A stretch of 64,000 nt of DNA from Rhodococcus_G sp042754225 (GTDB lineage Bacteria > Actinomycetota > Actinomycetes > Mycobacteriales > Mycobacteriaceae), in NCBI RefSeq assembly GCF_042754225.1, contig NZ_JBHZAH010000003.1, positions 41,233 to 105,232 of the forward strand, written 5' to 3'. Shown piece by piece: positions 24,501 to 31,168 of this stretch. The translations under genes were made by a program, and so were the position numbers. The notes below the pieces were generated by a model. The model saw nothing but the letters and a program-made list of their open reading frames with translations. It did no database searches and was not told the origin of the DNA. Each line of letters begins with the position of its first letter. The stretch's first letter is position 1.

Positions 24501-26163
24501 ACTCTGCGCTCGGGTACTGCGCCTGCTGCAGCAGTGGCTGGACGACGACATCGTCGCCGACAGCCGGCTGGTGATCGTGACCCGCAACGCGATGGTCACC
24601 GACGACGGCCAGGACCCGAACGCGGCCGCCGACCTCCCGGCCGCGGCCGTGTGGGGCCTCGTGGGCTCCGCGCAGAACGAGAACCCGGACCGGTTCGTGC
24701 TGATCGACCTCGACGACGCGTCGGACACCGGTGCACTGATCGCGTCGGCGGTGGCGAGCGGGGAGCCGCAACTGGCGGCCCGGAACGGCGCTCTGCTGGC
24801 ACCTCGACTGCGGCGGTTCCGTGCCGGCGACGATGTCGGTTCGCCGTTCGATCCCGCCGGGACCGTTCTCGTCACCGGCGGGACCGGCACCGTCGGATCG
24901 TTGGTAGCTCGCCACCTCGTGTCCGAGCACGGGGCGCGGCACGTGTTGCTGACCAGCAGACGCGGGCCCGACGCCGACGGTTGCGACCAGCTGCGTCGCG
25001 AACTGACCGACCAGGGGGTCGAGGTGCGCGTCGTCGCCTGCGACACCGCCGACGAGTCGGCCCTCGCGGCGCTGTTGGCCGGGATACCGCAGGAGCACCC
25101 ACTGACCGCGGTGATCCACGCGGCCGGCGTGATCGACGACGGCACACTGGCCTCGCTCACCCCCGACCGACTCGACGCGGTGCTGCGGCCGAAGGTCGAC
25201 GCGGCCTGGCACCTGCACCGGCTGACCGCGAAATGCGACGTGCGGGCCTTCGTCCTGTTCTCGTCGCTCGCCGGCATCCTCGGGGCGCCGGGGCAGGCGA
25301 ACTACGCGGCCGCGAACGTGTTTCTCGACGCCCTTGCCCATCACCGCCACGCCCTGGGGCGGCCAGCGCTCTCGATCGCGTGGGGCATGTGGGCGCCGCC
25401 GAGCGCCATGACCGACAACCTCGGAGCTGTCGATCGCGCTCGAGCGCGCCGCAGCGGAATGGTCCCGATGCCCGCCGCCGACGGCCTGGCCCTCTTCGAC
25501 AGCGCGTTGACCGCCGGGGTTCCGGCGGTGGCGGCCGCTCGCTTCGCCCACTCCGGTGTGTCCGCACCCTACGTTCCCGCCTCGTTTCGTGGCCTGATCC
25601 GAGAATCGCGCCCGCGCGCCGCGAGGTCGGACTCGGTCGGGACCGGATCGGACAGGTCCGGGCCGTCGGATTGGGCGCAGCGCCTTGCCGACCGGCCGAT
25701 TCCAGAACAGCGGCACCTGATGCTCGATCTGGTGCGGGGCGGAGCCGCCGCAGTCCTCGGCTACGACGCTTCGGACTCGGTCGACCCCGACCAGGCGTTC
25801 AAGGAACTGGGCTTCGACTCGCTGGCCGCCGTTGCGCTCCGTAACCATCTCGGTGCCGCCACCGGGCTCCGGTTGCCACCGACGATGGTGTTCGATCACC
25901 CGAGTCCGCGTGCCGTCGCCGAGTTCCTGCGTGCGGAGCTCGTGCCCGACCCGATGTCGGTTGCCTGTGCCGACGTCGACCGGCTACATGCGACCATCGC
26001 CGAGCTCGGTGACGACCTCGAGGCGCGGTCGGCGATCGCACGGCGGTTGGAGAGTCTGCTGGCCGAGGTCCGCGCGGCCGACGGTGCGCATGCCGACGCG
26101 GTCGACAAGATCCACGCTGCGACCAGCGAGGAGATCCTGGACCTGATCGATCGCGGTCTGTGA
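15565..26163 (+). CDS. Bimodular type I polyketide synthase, KS-AT-DH-KR-ACP x2
   Basis: 3532-residue modular PKS. Residues 1-30 form a coiled-coil N-terminal docking segment (KLLEYLKRVTAELYQAREKL). Module 1: KS (Cys207, His342, His382), AT (Ser657 in GHSQGE; YASH at 758-761 predicts methylmalonyl-CoA), DH with intact HxxxGxxxxP (His968) and D1135, KR with GGKGTIG at 1403 and Tyr1542, ACP Ser1707. Module 2: KS (Cys1940, His2075, His2114), AT (Ser2390 in GHSIGE; RAFH at 2486-2489 predicts malonyl-CoA), a DH-like region lacking its catalytic His and Asp, KR (GG at 3105, Tyr3247), ACP Ser3419, then a C-terminal docking helix region ending EEILDLIDRGL. Both KRs look B-type (LED/IDD motif, no A-type Trp). 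There is no ER, loading domain or thioesterase. The ATG at 15565 opens the docking segment; longer in-frame starts do not look coding. Partner PKS subunits must be encoded elsewhere, if they exist. Confidence 0.95.
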   Translation: MADQAKLLEYLKRVTAELYQAREKLREAEGVSREPIAVIGIGCRFPGGVRSPQDLWRLVESGSDTVSGFPEDRGWGLADLYDPKAEQSGKTYTMQGSFLDDPAGFDPEVFGISPREALAMDPQQRLLLETSWETFEHAGIDPRSVHGRRVGVFTGLSGIDYAARAGGMPPEDLEGYFITGNAMSVASGRVAYSFGLNGPAITVDTACSSSLVSIHLAMQALRGGECELALAGGATVMATPAVFVEFSRQRGLARDGRCKAFSAAADGTAWGEGAGMVALERLSDAERRGRRVLAVIRGSAVNQDGASNGLTAPNRQAQERVIAQALANAGLGPGDVDAVEAHGTGTKLGDPIEASALLAAYGRDRPADRPLWLGSVKSNLGHTQAAAGVAGVIKMIMAMRHGVLPRTLHVDRPTPHVDWSAGSVSLLTENREWPGSDRPRRAAVSSFGISGTNAHVVLEESPPVESRAGESASPPDEVVAWFVSGHTENALRAQAERLREYVTEHPDLTPTEVAGALLGSRAAFDHRAAVIGTRTQSLSSGLDALSRGAPSADVVTGVALEAGDRPVFVFPGQGSQWVGMATELLDTSPVFADIVRECADALAPHTDFSLLDVLRDGDPAALDRVDVVQPALFATMVGLAELWRSHGVEPAAVVGHSQGEIAAACVAGALDLSDAALVVAARSRVIGTSARRGGGMASVALPPDIVREKIQPWAGTVEVAAINGPSATVISGPVDALDILVEQLQGDGVQARRIAVEYASHCADVSVLRDPILDVLASITPRRSRIPFYSSVTGGVLDGTALDADYWYRNLRRTVRFEEATRSLAADGYRLFVESCSHPVLTVPLQETLDAAGVAGRAVGTIRRGRAGLRQFTAALAEARVYGLHVEWDRVGWARHGDRHRWVDLPTYAFQHRRYWLETPVPQGDFASTGMESAGHPMLAAAVELGDGRGTVFTGLLSPQRLPWLSDHGVTGTVILPGTAFVELALHAGNRMGCGRIEELAIEAPLVIPAEGEVALQVSVLADGDAGRSTVSVHSRPADAPQDTPWTRHATGTLTAGVGTADSPVQQWPPADATPIDVRGLYDVLDEAGYEYGPAFRGLRAAWRCGDDLYGEVRLSGEDPAAAVAGYGIHPAVLDAALHVIALQHVNDGAPDSGVRLPFAWDTVQLHAVDAAAVRVHVTTTGPERYRVSVYDTAGRPVLTARSLALRPLGDTDVPAAGARDSLYRVEWIPVGASSAAPADLMPLAEALAGGDPAGRVLWLDLEPGDEPDMPARAHAATDATLRAVQSWLREDRLAETRLLVTTRLAVAVRDDEPVDDVSAASAWGLVGAVQNEHPDRITLVDLDAPAGDPSLISMALACNEPQLAVRDGALLAPMLAAVTPASAAPEPGSAVFGADGTVLITGGKGTIGRLIARHLVARHGVRRLVLTGRHALDAERAAELRAEFAESGAEVSIVACDVADRAALAALLADIPDLSGVIHAAGVLEDATAATLTEHQLHGVLRPKVDGAWHLHELTRDRDLSAFVLFSSAAGVLGGAGQANYAAANVFLDALAQHRRARGLPATSMAWGLWDRPSGMTSHLNAADLDRLQRSGIDTISPESGLALFDAALAVNRPLIVPIRLSTRASRSERESLPPILRRVLGVRRRATAAADSPTGLAVELRALDPGERHSRVLDIVTTHVAAVLGHEGKEAIDPERAFKQLGFDSLTAVQLRNQLATATGVRLAATVVFDHPTADALTQELVARLLGDDAAAQQAGPARARRDDDPIAIVGMACRYPGKVYCPEDLWRLVRDGRNAVGAYPHNRGWNLDEVYDPDPNRAGTTYMKEGGFLYDADEFDAAFFGISPREAIAMDPQHRLLLESAWEALEQAGIQPTAPGLSDTGVYVGLMGGDYGFHLMTQRNVDAEGYLMTGTSNSVASGRISYSLGFTGPAVTVDTACSSSLVAMHLAARALRDGECALALAGGATVMATPGVLIEFSRQRGLASDGRCKPFSDRADGTGLSEGAGMVVLERLGDARRNGHRVLAIIRGSAVNQDGASNGLTAPNGPSQERVIRQALADAALGPTDIDAVEAHGTGTTLGDPIEAQALLAAYGQGREGRPLWLGSVKSNIGHSQAAAGVAGVIKMVMAMRHGILPPSLHGDLPTRHVDWTAGEVSLLAESVAWPETGRPRRAAVSSFGISGTNSHMILEQPPEDAAPEVPPPSASPLVWVISGKTGDAMRAQATRLAEFLDRDESELPDPADLAYSLATTRSGFAHRAAVIGTTLADLRDGLSRVATGRPGGNVVAGTSARGKTAFMFTGQGAQRIGMGRGLYDTFPVFAGALDEVCSALDEHVETPLRHVIWGDAAGGDAKLDSTEYTQPALFAIEVALYRLLRDWGITPDYLIGHSIGEVTAAHVAGVFTLPDAAALVGERGRLMQSTEPGRMIAVRAREEDVLPRIDGRLELAAVNGAESVVLAGRERDVRDVASELSAAGLKTTSLRVERAFHSILMNPVLDQFAAMVSRLTPQPPTIPVVSNVTGRVATSEELMSPEYWTRHLRHAVRFHDGIGALDELGVTRLVEVGPGATLAALAAEVVPNTIATLPGRGDETHAIIEAVAAAYVQGVAIDWDRVLPGRRRVALPTYAFQRRSYWPTAPTRHTGDPTELGLTPADHPLLGAAVTLDDGATLFTGQLSLHRDPWLAGPSVDDEPSTDDAKTLSPAVLVELALHAAHHVGLDHIAELTLHQPLILSSSELMSVRVLVTPADTDDSRSVVLSSSPSGSEGSDTWVRNASATIDDVVGPAAGVPHQVPGDAEDEVCVEEGTDTSGYGIHPELLQAALEPVLGPDDWPLTWSGIRLHAVGAEAVTARFVPGEDSRYRVALDDPAGEPVLTVDALRVVPRAVDGAGAGGRAAPPLHRLTWIPVEGPLTEPTTGPMVVLGSEWPGEQGDRSTFPSHPDLAALRTAMESAPDDGDRVPWTVLAGCGTGDEHGPDATHELCARVLRLLQQWLDDDIVADSRLVIVTRNAMVTDDGQDPNAAADLPAAAVWGLVGSAQNENPDRFVLIDLDDASDTGALIASAVASGEPQLAARNGALLAPRLRRFRAGDDVGSPFDPAGTVLVTGGTGTVGSLVARHLVSEHGARHVLLTSRRGPDADGCDQLRRELTDQGVEVRVVACDTADESALAALLAGIPQEHPLTAVIHAAGVIDDGTLASLTPDRLDAVLRPKVDAAWHLHRLTAKCDVRAFVLFSSLAGILGAPGQANYAAANVFLDALAHHRHALGRPALSIAWGMWAPPSAMTDNLGAVDRARARRSGMVPMPAADGLALFDSALTAGVPAVAAARFAHSGVSAPYVPASFRGLIRESRPRAARSDSVGTGSDRSGPSDWAQRLADRPIPEQRHLMLDLVRGGAAAVLGYDASDSVDPDQAFKELGFDSLAAVALRNHLGAATGLRLPPTMVFDHPSPRAVAEFLRAELVPDPMSVACADVDRLHATIAELGDDLEARSAIARRLESLLAEVRAADGAHADAVDKIHAATSEEILDLIDRGL

Positions 26164-26186
26164 TCCGCGGAAAGCGGCGGTCGGCG

Positions 26187-26531
26187 TCAGGGGCGGGCGA
26201 GCAGGACGTCGGTGTCGAAGCAGGTGTGCGTGCCGGTGTGGCACGCGGCGCCCTCCTGGTCGACGACGAGCAGCACCGAGTCGCCGTCGCAGTCGAGCCG
26301 CACCTCGTGCACGTACTGGGTGTGACCGGAGGTCTCCCCCTTCACCCAGTACTGCTGACGCGACCGCGAATAGTAGGTCCCCTTGCGGGTTTCCAGCGTG
26401 CGGGCCAGCGCCTCGTCGTCCATCCACGCGACCATCAGCACGTCGCCGGTGGACCGTTCCTGGGCGACAGCACTGAACAGACCCGCCTCGTTGCGCTTGA
26501 GGCGGGCGGCGATTGCGGGATCGAGACTCAT
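26187..26531 (-). CDS. hisI: Phosphoribosyl-AMP cyclohydrolase
   Basis: Opens the purine ring of PR-AMP in the third step of histidine synthesis, in the cytosol. The 114-residue protein shows the metal-binding cysteines in the stretch LDCDGDSVLLVVDQ and CHTGTHTCF, and the conserved SRSRQQYWVKGETSGH. It is the monofunctional form without a HisE domain. The ATG overlaps the hisF stop (ATGA). It is the last gene of the his operon and converges on the PKS with only 23 bases between stops. Confidence 0.97.
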   Translation of the reverse strand: MSLDPAIAARLKRNEAGLFSAVAQERSTGDVLMVAWMDDEALARTLETRKGTYYSRSRQQYWVKGETSGHTQYVHEVRLDCDGDSVLLVVDQEGAACHTGTHTCFDTDVLLARP

Positions 26532-27301
26532 CGGACCACGATACCTTCCGCGCGCATCGCGCCCTTGACCTGCGGAATCGTGAGGTCGCCGAAGTGGAAG
26601 ACGCTCGCCGCGAGCACCGCATCAGCGCCGGCCTGCACGGCGGGCGCGAAGTCCCCGACCGCACCGGCTCCGCCGCTGGCGATCACGGGCACGTGTACGG
26701 CCGCGCGGACGGCCCGGATCATCGGCAGATCGAACCCGGCCTTGGTGCCGTCGGCGTCCATCGAGTTGAGCAGGATCTCCCCCACCCCGAGTTCGGCGCC
26801 GCGCTGCGCCCACTCGATCGCGTCGATGCCGGTGCCACGACGACCGCCGTGCGTGGTGACCTCCCAGCCGGACGGGGTCGGTGCCTCGCCCTCGGGCACC
26901 GTGCGCGCGTCCACCGAGAGCACGATGCACTGCGAGCCGAACCGCTCGCTGAGCTCGCGCAGCAGCTCCGGCCGGGCGATCGCGGCGGTGTTGACACTGA
27001 CCTTGTCGGCACCGGCGCGCAGCAGTCGGTCCACGTCCTGCTCGGTGCGGACCCCGCCGCCGACCGTCAGCGGGATGAACACCTGCTCGGCGGTGCGGGT
27101 GACCACGTCGAGCATGGTGCCGCGCTCGGAGGTGGACGCGGTGACGTCGAGGAAGGTGAGTTCGTCGGCGCCCTGCGCGTCGTAGACCGCCGCAAGTTCC
27201 ACGGGATCGCCTGCGTCACGCAGGTTCTCGAAATTGACGCCCTTCACGACGCGGCCCGCGTCCACGTCCAGGCACGGGATGACCCGAACTGCCAACGTCA
27301 T
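26528..27301 (-). CDS. hisF: Imidazole glycerol phosphate synthase subunit HisF
   Basis: Cyclase subunit that joins PRFAR with ammonia delivered by HisH. The 257-residue barrel has the N-terminal VIPCLDVDAGRVVKGVNF with the catalytic Asp, LSVDAR with the second catalytic Asp, and the phosphate-binding loops GGGVRTEQD and ASGGAGAVGDF. It overlaps hisI and follows the impA-like gene by 6 bases. Confidence 0.97.
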   Translation of the reverse strand: MTLAVRVIPCLDVDAGRVVKGVNFENLRDAGDPVELAAVYDAQGADELTFLDVTASTSERGTMLDVVTRTAEQVFIPLTVGGGVRTEQDVDRLLRAGADKVSVNTAAIARPELLRELSERFGSQCIVLSVDARTVPEGEAPTPSGWEVTTHGGRRGTGIDAIEWAQRGAELGVGEILLNSMDADGTKAGFDLPMIRAVRAAVHVPVIASGGAGAVGDFAPAVQAGADAVLAASVFHFGDLTIPQVKGAMRAEGIVVR

Positions 27302-27307
27302 GTCGTC

Positions 27308-28141
27308 TTACCTTCCTACCGCCGGATCCAGGTAGCCACCCGGATCGCCCAGAGACTCGAGAATATTCAACACTTCACCGTGCACGCCCGGTGCCGCCGC
27401 CAGCACCGACTTCGAACCGATGTGCCAGTCCTGCCCGGCCAGGTCGGTGACCACGCCGCCCGCCGCCCGGACCAGCGCCACCCCCGGCGCGTTGTCCCAG
27501 GGGTGGTAGCCGAAGACCACCGACGCCCCGAGCACGCCCGCCGCGGTGAACGCGAGGTCCGCTCCTGTCGAGCCGTGCATCCGCAGCCGCCGGCAGACCC
27601 GGCTCACCTCGGCCAGCGCGCGCACCCGGTATGCGCCCGGGATGGGGCCGCGGCCGTCGACGTTGAACGCCCCGAACCCGACCATCGCCTCCGACAGTTG
27701 GTGGCGGCGAAGCCCGGGCAGTTCCTCCCCGTTGCAGAACAACGGCCCGTCGACGCTCGCCGCGTACCGCCGATTCATCATCGGCAGCCAGGTCAGCCCG
27801 AGGACCGGTCGACCCCGGTCCAACAGCGCCAGCAGAACGCCGGCGGTCGGCAGACCCGACGAGTAGTTCAGAGTGCCGTCCACCGGGTCGAGCACCCACA
27901 CCGTGCCGTCCGCCAGGTCGGGACCGCCGAATTCCTCGCCGTGCACCGGGATTCCGGTGAGCCGTTCGAGCTCACCGCTGATCCGACGTTCCAGTTCGAG
28001 GTCCACCTCGGTGGCGAAGTCCCTGGGCCCCTTGACCACCGCGCTCGGCGCGCCGACGCCGGAGAGGAACCGTTCCACCACCCCGTCGAGCACGCCGCCC
28101 GCGATCGAGAGCAACTCGCGCGGGTCGCGGGGCGGGGTCAT
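27308..28141 (-). CDS. Inositol monophosphatase family protein (ImpA-like)
   Basis: 277-residue Mg-dependent phosphatase of the IMPase/SuhB fold. The metal-binding signature WVLDPVDGTLNYSSGLP and the upstream HGEEFGG (Glu ligand) are clear, as is the C-terminal HPWDNAPGVALVRAAGG motif. An impA gene lies at this place between hisA and hisF in mycobacteria. Possible substrates are inositol 1-phosphate (for phosphatidylinositol mannosides) or histidinol phosphate, since no other HisN is visible in the operon. The sequence alone does not decide between these. The ATG at 28141 leaves an 8-base gap after hisA. Confidence 0.9.
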   Translation of the reverse strand: MTPPRDPRELLSIAGGVLDGVVERFLSGVGAPSAVVKGPRDFATEVDLELERRISGELERLTGIPVHGEEFGGPDLADGTVWVLDPVDGTLNYSSGLPTAGVLLALLDRGRPVLGLTWLPMMNRRYAASVDGPLFCNGEELPGLRRHQLSEAMVGFGAFNVDGRGPIPGAYRVRALAEVSRVCRRLRMHGSTGADLAFTAAGVLGASVVFGYHPWDNAPGVALVRAAGGVVTDLAGQDWHIGSKSVLAAAPGVHGEVLNILESLGDPGGYLDPAVGR

Positions 28142-28149
28142 CGCGGGAC

Positions 28150-28884
28150 CTAGCCGGCGACCGCGGTGAGGGCCTCGGGCAGGGTGAAGCGACCCGCGTA
28201 GAGCGCCTTGCCGATGATCGACCCCTCGACGCCCTGGTCGACCAGACCGGCGATCGCCACCAGGTCGTCGAGGCTGGAGATGCCGCCGGACGCGACGACG
28301 GGCGCGTCCGTGGCGGCGCAAACCTGGCTCAGCAGTTCGAGATTCGGCCCCGTGAGGGTGCCGTCCTTGCTGACGTCGGTGACGACGTAGCGGGCGCAAC
28401 CGTCGCGGTCGAGGCGTGCGAGGGTCTCGAACAGGTCGCCGCCCTCGGTGACCCAGCCGCGGCCGCGGAGCTGGTAGCGGCCGTCGACGTTGCGCACATC
28501 CAGTCCGACGGCGATCTTGTCGCCGAAGCGGGCGATGGCGCTGGCGCACCATTCGGGGTTCTCGATGGCAGCGGTGCCGAGGTTGACCCGGGCGCAGCCG
28601 GTCGCGAGAGCGGCCTCGAGGGAGGCGTCGTCGCGGATTCCACCGGACAGCTCCACCTTGACGTCGAGCTCGCCGATGACGCCGGCCAGCATCTCACGGT
28701 TGGATCCACGCCCGAAGGCGGCGTCGAGGTCGACCAGGTGCACCCACTCGGCGCCGGCGTTCTGCCACGCGAGGGCCGCGTCGCGGGGCGATCCGTAGTT
28801 GGTCTCGCTCCCTGCCTCCCCCTGAACGAGGCGAACAGCTTCACCGTTGGCGACATCTACAGCAGGCAAAAGGACCAGGCTCAC
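28150..28884 (-). CDS. priA: Bifunctional ProFAR/PRA isomerase (HisA/PriA)
   Basis: 244-residue TIM barrel that isomerises ProFAR in histidine synthesis. It begins LLPAVDVANGEAVRLVQGEA with the first catalytic Asp, and DVSKDGTLTGPNLELL carries the second. GSETNYGSPRDAALAWQ matches the PriA loop that also accepts phosphoribosyl anthranilate in actinobacteria. The trp operon in this window has no trpF, which supports the dual role. Confidence 0.93.
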   Translation of the reverse strand: MSLVLLPAVDVANGEAVRLVQGEAGSETNYGSPRDAALAWQNAGAEWVHLVDLDAAFGRGSNREMLAGVIGELDVKVELSGGIRDDASLEAALATGCARVNLGTAAIENPEWCASAIARFGDKIAVGLDVRNVDGRYQLRGRGWVTEGGDLFETLARLDRDGCARYVVTDVSKDGTLTGPNLELLSQVCAATDAPVVASGGISSLDDLVAIAGLVDQGVEGSIIGKALYAGRFTLPEALTAVAG

Positions 28885-28902
28885 TGCGCCAACCCTAGTG
28901 CG

Positions 28903-29181
28903 TCAGCGCTCCGGGCCGGTGTCCGGGTCGGGCTCACGAGCGGAGGCGGCCTCGGGCCCGTCGTCCGCATCGTCGAACGCCCGCCGGGTCATCCGGGTGG
29001 ACACCGCTCCCATCGCAGCGATCGCCCCGGCCACCCCGGCCACCACAATCACCAGCCCGACCACCGGTGACGGCCGCAGCGCGGCCACCGCGACCGCCGC
29101 GATCACCAGGACCGCGGCCGCTGCGCCGAGCGAATACAGGGCGAGCCGGCCGTAGGAGAACCCGCGCCGCGGCGCCGTCAC
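28903..29181 (-). CDS. Small two-TM membrane protein in the his operon
   Basis: 92-residue protein starting at a GTG that overlaps the hisH stop (GTGA). It has two hydrophobic helices, YSLGAAAAVLVIAAVAVAAL and VVGLVIVVAGVAGAIAAMGA, with a short PSP turn. A charged tail follows, rich in Asp, Glu and Arg. No domain is recognised. Coupled translation within the his operon makes it a real gene. Its function is unknown. Confidence 0.75.
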   Translation of the reverse strand: MTAPRRGFSYGRLALYSLGAAAAVLVIAAVAVAALRPSPVVGLVIVVAGVAGAIAAMGAVSTRMTRRAFDDADDGPEAASAREPDPDTGPER

Positions 29182-29807
29182 AGGCTGCGTACCCAGTTCT
29201 CGAGCAGCGCGGCGCCCGCGTCGCCCGACTTCTCCGGGTGGAACTGGGTCGCCGAGAGCGGGCCGTTCTCGATCGCGGCGAGGAAGGAACCACCGTGGTT
29301 CGCCCAGGTCAGCTTCGGTGGCGCGATGAGTTCCGACTCCGCCAGTTCCCACTTCTGCACGCCGTAGGAGTGCACGAAGTAGAACCGGGTGTCCCGGTCG
29401 AGTCCCGCGAACAGCACGCTGTCCTCCGGCGCCTGCAGGGTGTTCCAGCCCATGTGCGGCAGCACCTCCGCCTGCAGCTTCTCGACGGTGCCGGGCCATT
29501 CACCGCAGCCGTCGGCCTCCACCCCGTGCTCCACGCCCCGCTCGAACATGATCTGCATGCCGACGCAGATGCCGAGCACCGGGCGACCGCCCGCGAGTCG
29601 CTGGCCGATGATCCGCTCACCGCGCACCGCCCGCAGACCCTGCATGCAGGCGGCGAAGGCGCCGACACCGGGCACGACCAGACCGTCCGCGGCCAGCGCC
29701 GTCTTCGGGTCGGAGGTCACCTCGACGGCGGCTCCGACGCGAGCGAGCGCCCGCATCGCCGAGTGCAGGTTCCCTGAGCCGTAATCGAGCAGAGCAACGG
29801 AGGTCAT
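29178..29807 (-). CDS. hisH: Imidazole glycerol phosphate synthase subunit HisH
   Basis: Glutamine amidotransferase subunit that supplies ammonia to HisF. It has 209 residues with the class I triad: nucleophile Cys in GICVGMQIMFERG, and His and Glu in TQFHPEKSG. The N terminus SVALLDYGSGNLHS is canonical. The ATG overlaps the stop of the MFS gene (ATGA), tying the exporter into the his transcript. Confidence 0.97.
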   Translation of the reverse strand: MTSVALLDYGSGNLHSAMRALARVGAAVEVTSDPKTALAADGLVVPGVGAFAACMQGLRAVRGERIIGQRLAGGRPVLGICVGMQIMFERGVEHGVEADGCGEWPGTVEKLQAEVLPHMGWNTLQAPEDSVLFAGLDRDTRFYFVHSYGVQKWELAESELIAPPKLTWANHGGSFLAAIENGPLSATQFHPEKSGDAGAALLENWVRSL

Positions 29808-30976
29808 GACTGAACTCTATCGGCCCGGGGGGACGCCGCCGGAATCCTCCGGCCCAGCGCGAGGGGAATCACCGCCGCGACCGCCACTGCCCCGACCACG
29901 AAGACCGCGGGGAAACCGGCCTCCCTCGCCACCACGCCGAGGGCGAGCGCGCCGATTCCGGTGCCCGCGTCGTAGCTGATGTTCCAGGCCGCGCTGGCGG
30001 CGCCGAGGCGCGCCGGACCCGCCGAGGTGAACAGCGTCACCAACGCCTCGTTCTGGACCGCGCCGAAGCCGGCACCGAACAGGATCGATCCGGCCAGCAG
30101 CAGCGTCACCCGACCGTCGCCCGCGACCGCGACCGCATACATCGCCGCCCCGGCCGCGGAGCAGGCCAACGCGGGGGCCATGATTCGGCCGACCCCGATC
30201 CGATCGACGAGCAGGCCGGCTCCGTAGCGGCCGACCAGGATCGCCCCGCTGACGAACGCGAGCGCGACGCCGGCCACCGCGGCCCGATCCTCCACCGCGA
30301 TGGGCAGCAGGCTCGACGCCCCGCCGTACACGGACGCCACCATCAGCATCGCGAGGCACGGAACGAGCAACAATCGCACCGGGAGCCGATGTCGCGGCCC
30401 GTCCGGACGGGCCGCGTGCCGGATCGACGGCAATGCCGCGACGGCGACGACAGCGAGCAGCGGCACCACAGCACCGAGCACGAAGACCAGGCCCCGGTAC
30501 CCGTGGCCGAAGAGCGCCAAACCGACGGGCAGCGCGATCATCTGGCCGGTGGCGATCGCGATGCCCTGGGCACCGGTTGCCCGGCCGAGCAACTCCTTCG
30601 GGGCGAGTTCCGCGACCAGCGCGCTGCCGGCCACCGTCAACAGTCCGAAACCGACACCGCGGACGGCGGAGATGGCGAGCGCGGGTCCCGCCGCGGTGGA
30701 CAGCAGGAACGCGAGCGCGGGCGCGCCGAGCAGCAGGCAGCCGACTGCGAGGACCGTGCGGTATCCCCACGAACGAAGCAGTCGCGGTGTGACCAGCTGG
30801 GTCGCCACCGTGGTGGCCATGAAGACAGCGGTCGCGGCCCCGGCCAGCACGGCCGACCCACCGGCCTCGGAGATCGCCAGCGGCACCACCGGCAGCAACA
30901 GCGACCAGCCGCCGAAGGCGGTGAAGCCCATGGTCATCGCCACCGGCATGCCGCGAGTGCGCAGCAGGCTGGGCAT
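29804..30976 (-). CDS. MFS transporter embedded in the his operon
   Basis: 390-residue major facilitator with about 12 hydrophobic segments. The first is MGFTAFGGWSLLLPVVPLAI. The loop between helices 2 and 3 (TPRLLRSWGYRTVLAVG) resembles MFS motif A in degenerate form. It starts at ATG 30976, sharing one base with the stop of the 50-residue peptide gene upstream, and its stop overlaps hisH. The position suggests cotranscription with histidine genes. The substrate is unknown; amino-acid or drug export are possibilities. Confidence 0.87.
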   Translation of the reverse strand: MPSLLRTRGMPVAMTMGFTAFGGWSLLLPVVPLAISEAGGSAVLAGAATAVFMATTVATQLVTPRLLRSWGYRTVLAVGCLLLGAPALAFLLSTAAGPALAISAVRGVGFGLLTVAGSALVAELAPKELLGRATGAQGIAIATGQMIALPVGLALFGHGYRGLVFVLGAVVPLLAVVAVAALPSIRHAARPDGPRHRLPVRLLLVPCLAMLMVASVYGGASSLLPIAVEDRAAVAGVALAFVSGAILVGRYGAGLLVDRIGVGRIMAPALACSAAGAAMYAVAVAGDGRVTLLLAGSILFGAGFGAVQNEALVTLFTSAGPARLGAASAAWNISYDAGTGIGALALGVVAREAGFPAVFVVGAVAVAAVIPLALGRRIPAASPRADRVQS

Positions 30977-31128
30977 CACACGAGCCGAAGCACGCCCGCG
31001 ACGGCAGCGATGATCGCCAGCGCGACCAACACGCCGGCGGCGAACTTGTTGACCTTCCACAGCGAGTAGGCGCCGCCGATCGCGAATCCGGCCAGCAGGA
31101 ACAGCCCGTAGATCAGGAAGTCAGACAT
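30976..31128 (-). CDS. 50-residue two-helix membrane peptide in the his operon
   Basis: A short ORF starting MSDFLIYGLFLLAGFAIGGA and ending GVLRLV has two hydrophobic helices, residues 4-20 and 31-48, joined by YSLWKVNKFA. The stop TGA shares its last base with the ATG of the MFS gene (TGATG), a strong sign of coupled translation. It is 40 bases behind hisB. No family is recognised. It may be a small partner of the exporter. Confidence 0.7.
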   Translation of the reverse strand: MSDFLIYGLFLLAGFAIGGAYSLWKVNKFAAGVLVALAIIAAVAGVLRLV

Positions 31129-31168
31129 CGATCACAGCACTCCTGGATTCGCCGCAGGTTCGCTCATG

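Noticed and set aside
22306..25899. 1197-codon minus-strand frame opposite PKS module 2
   Set aside because: The composition is typical of a GC-skew shadow, and no start context or domain is visible.
26164..26186. Rho-independent terminator between the PKS and hisI
   Set aside because: Only a 4-bp CCGC/GCGG stem with no T-run is present in the 23-base gap.
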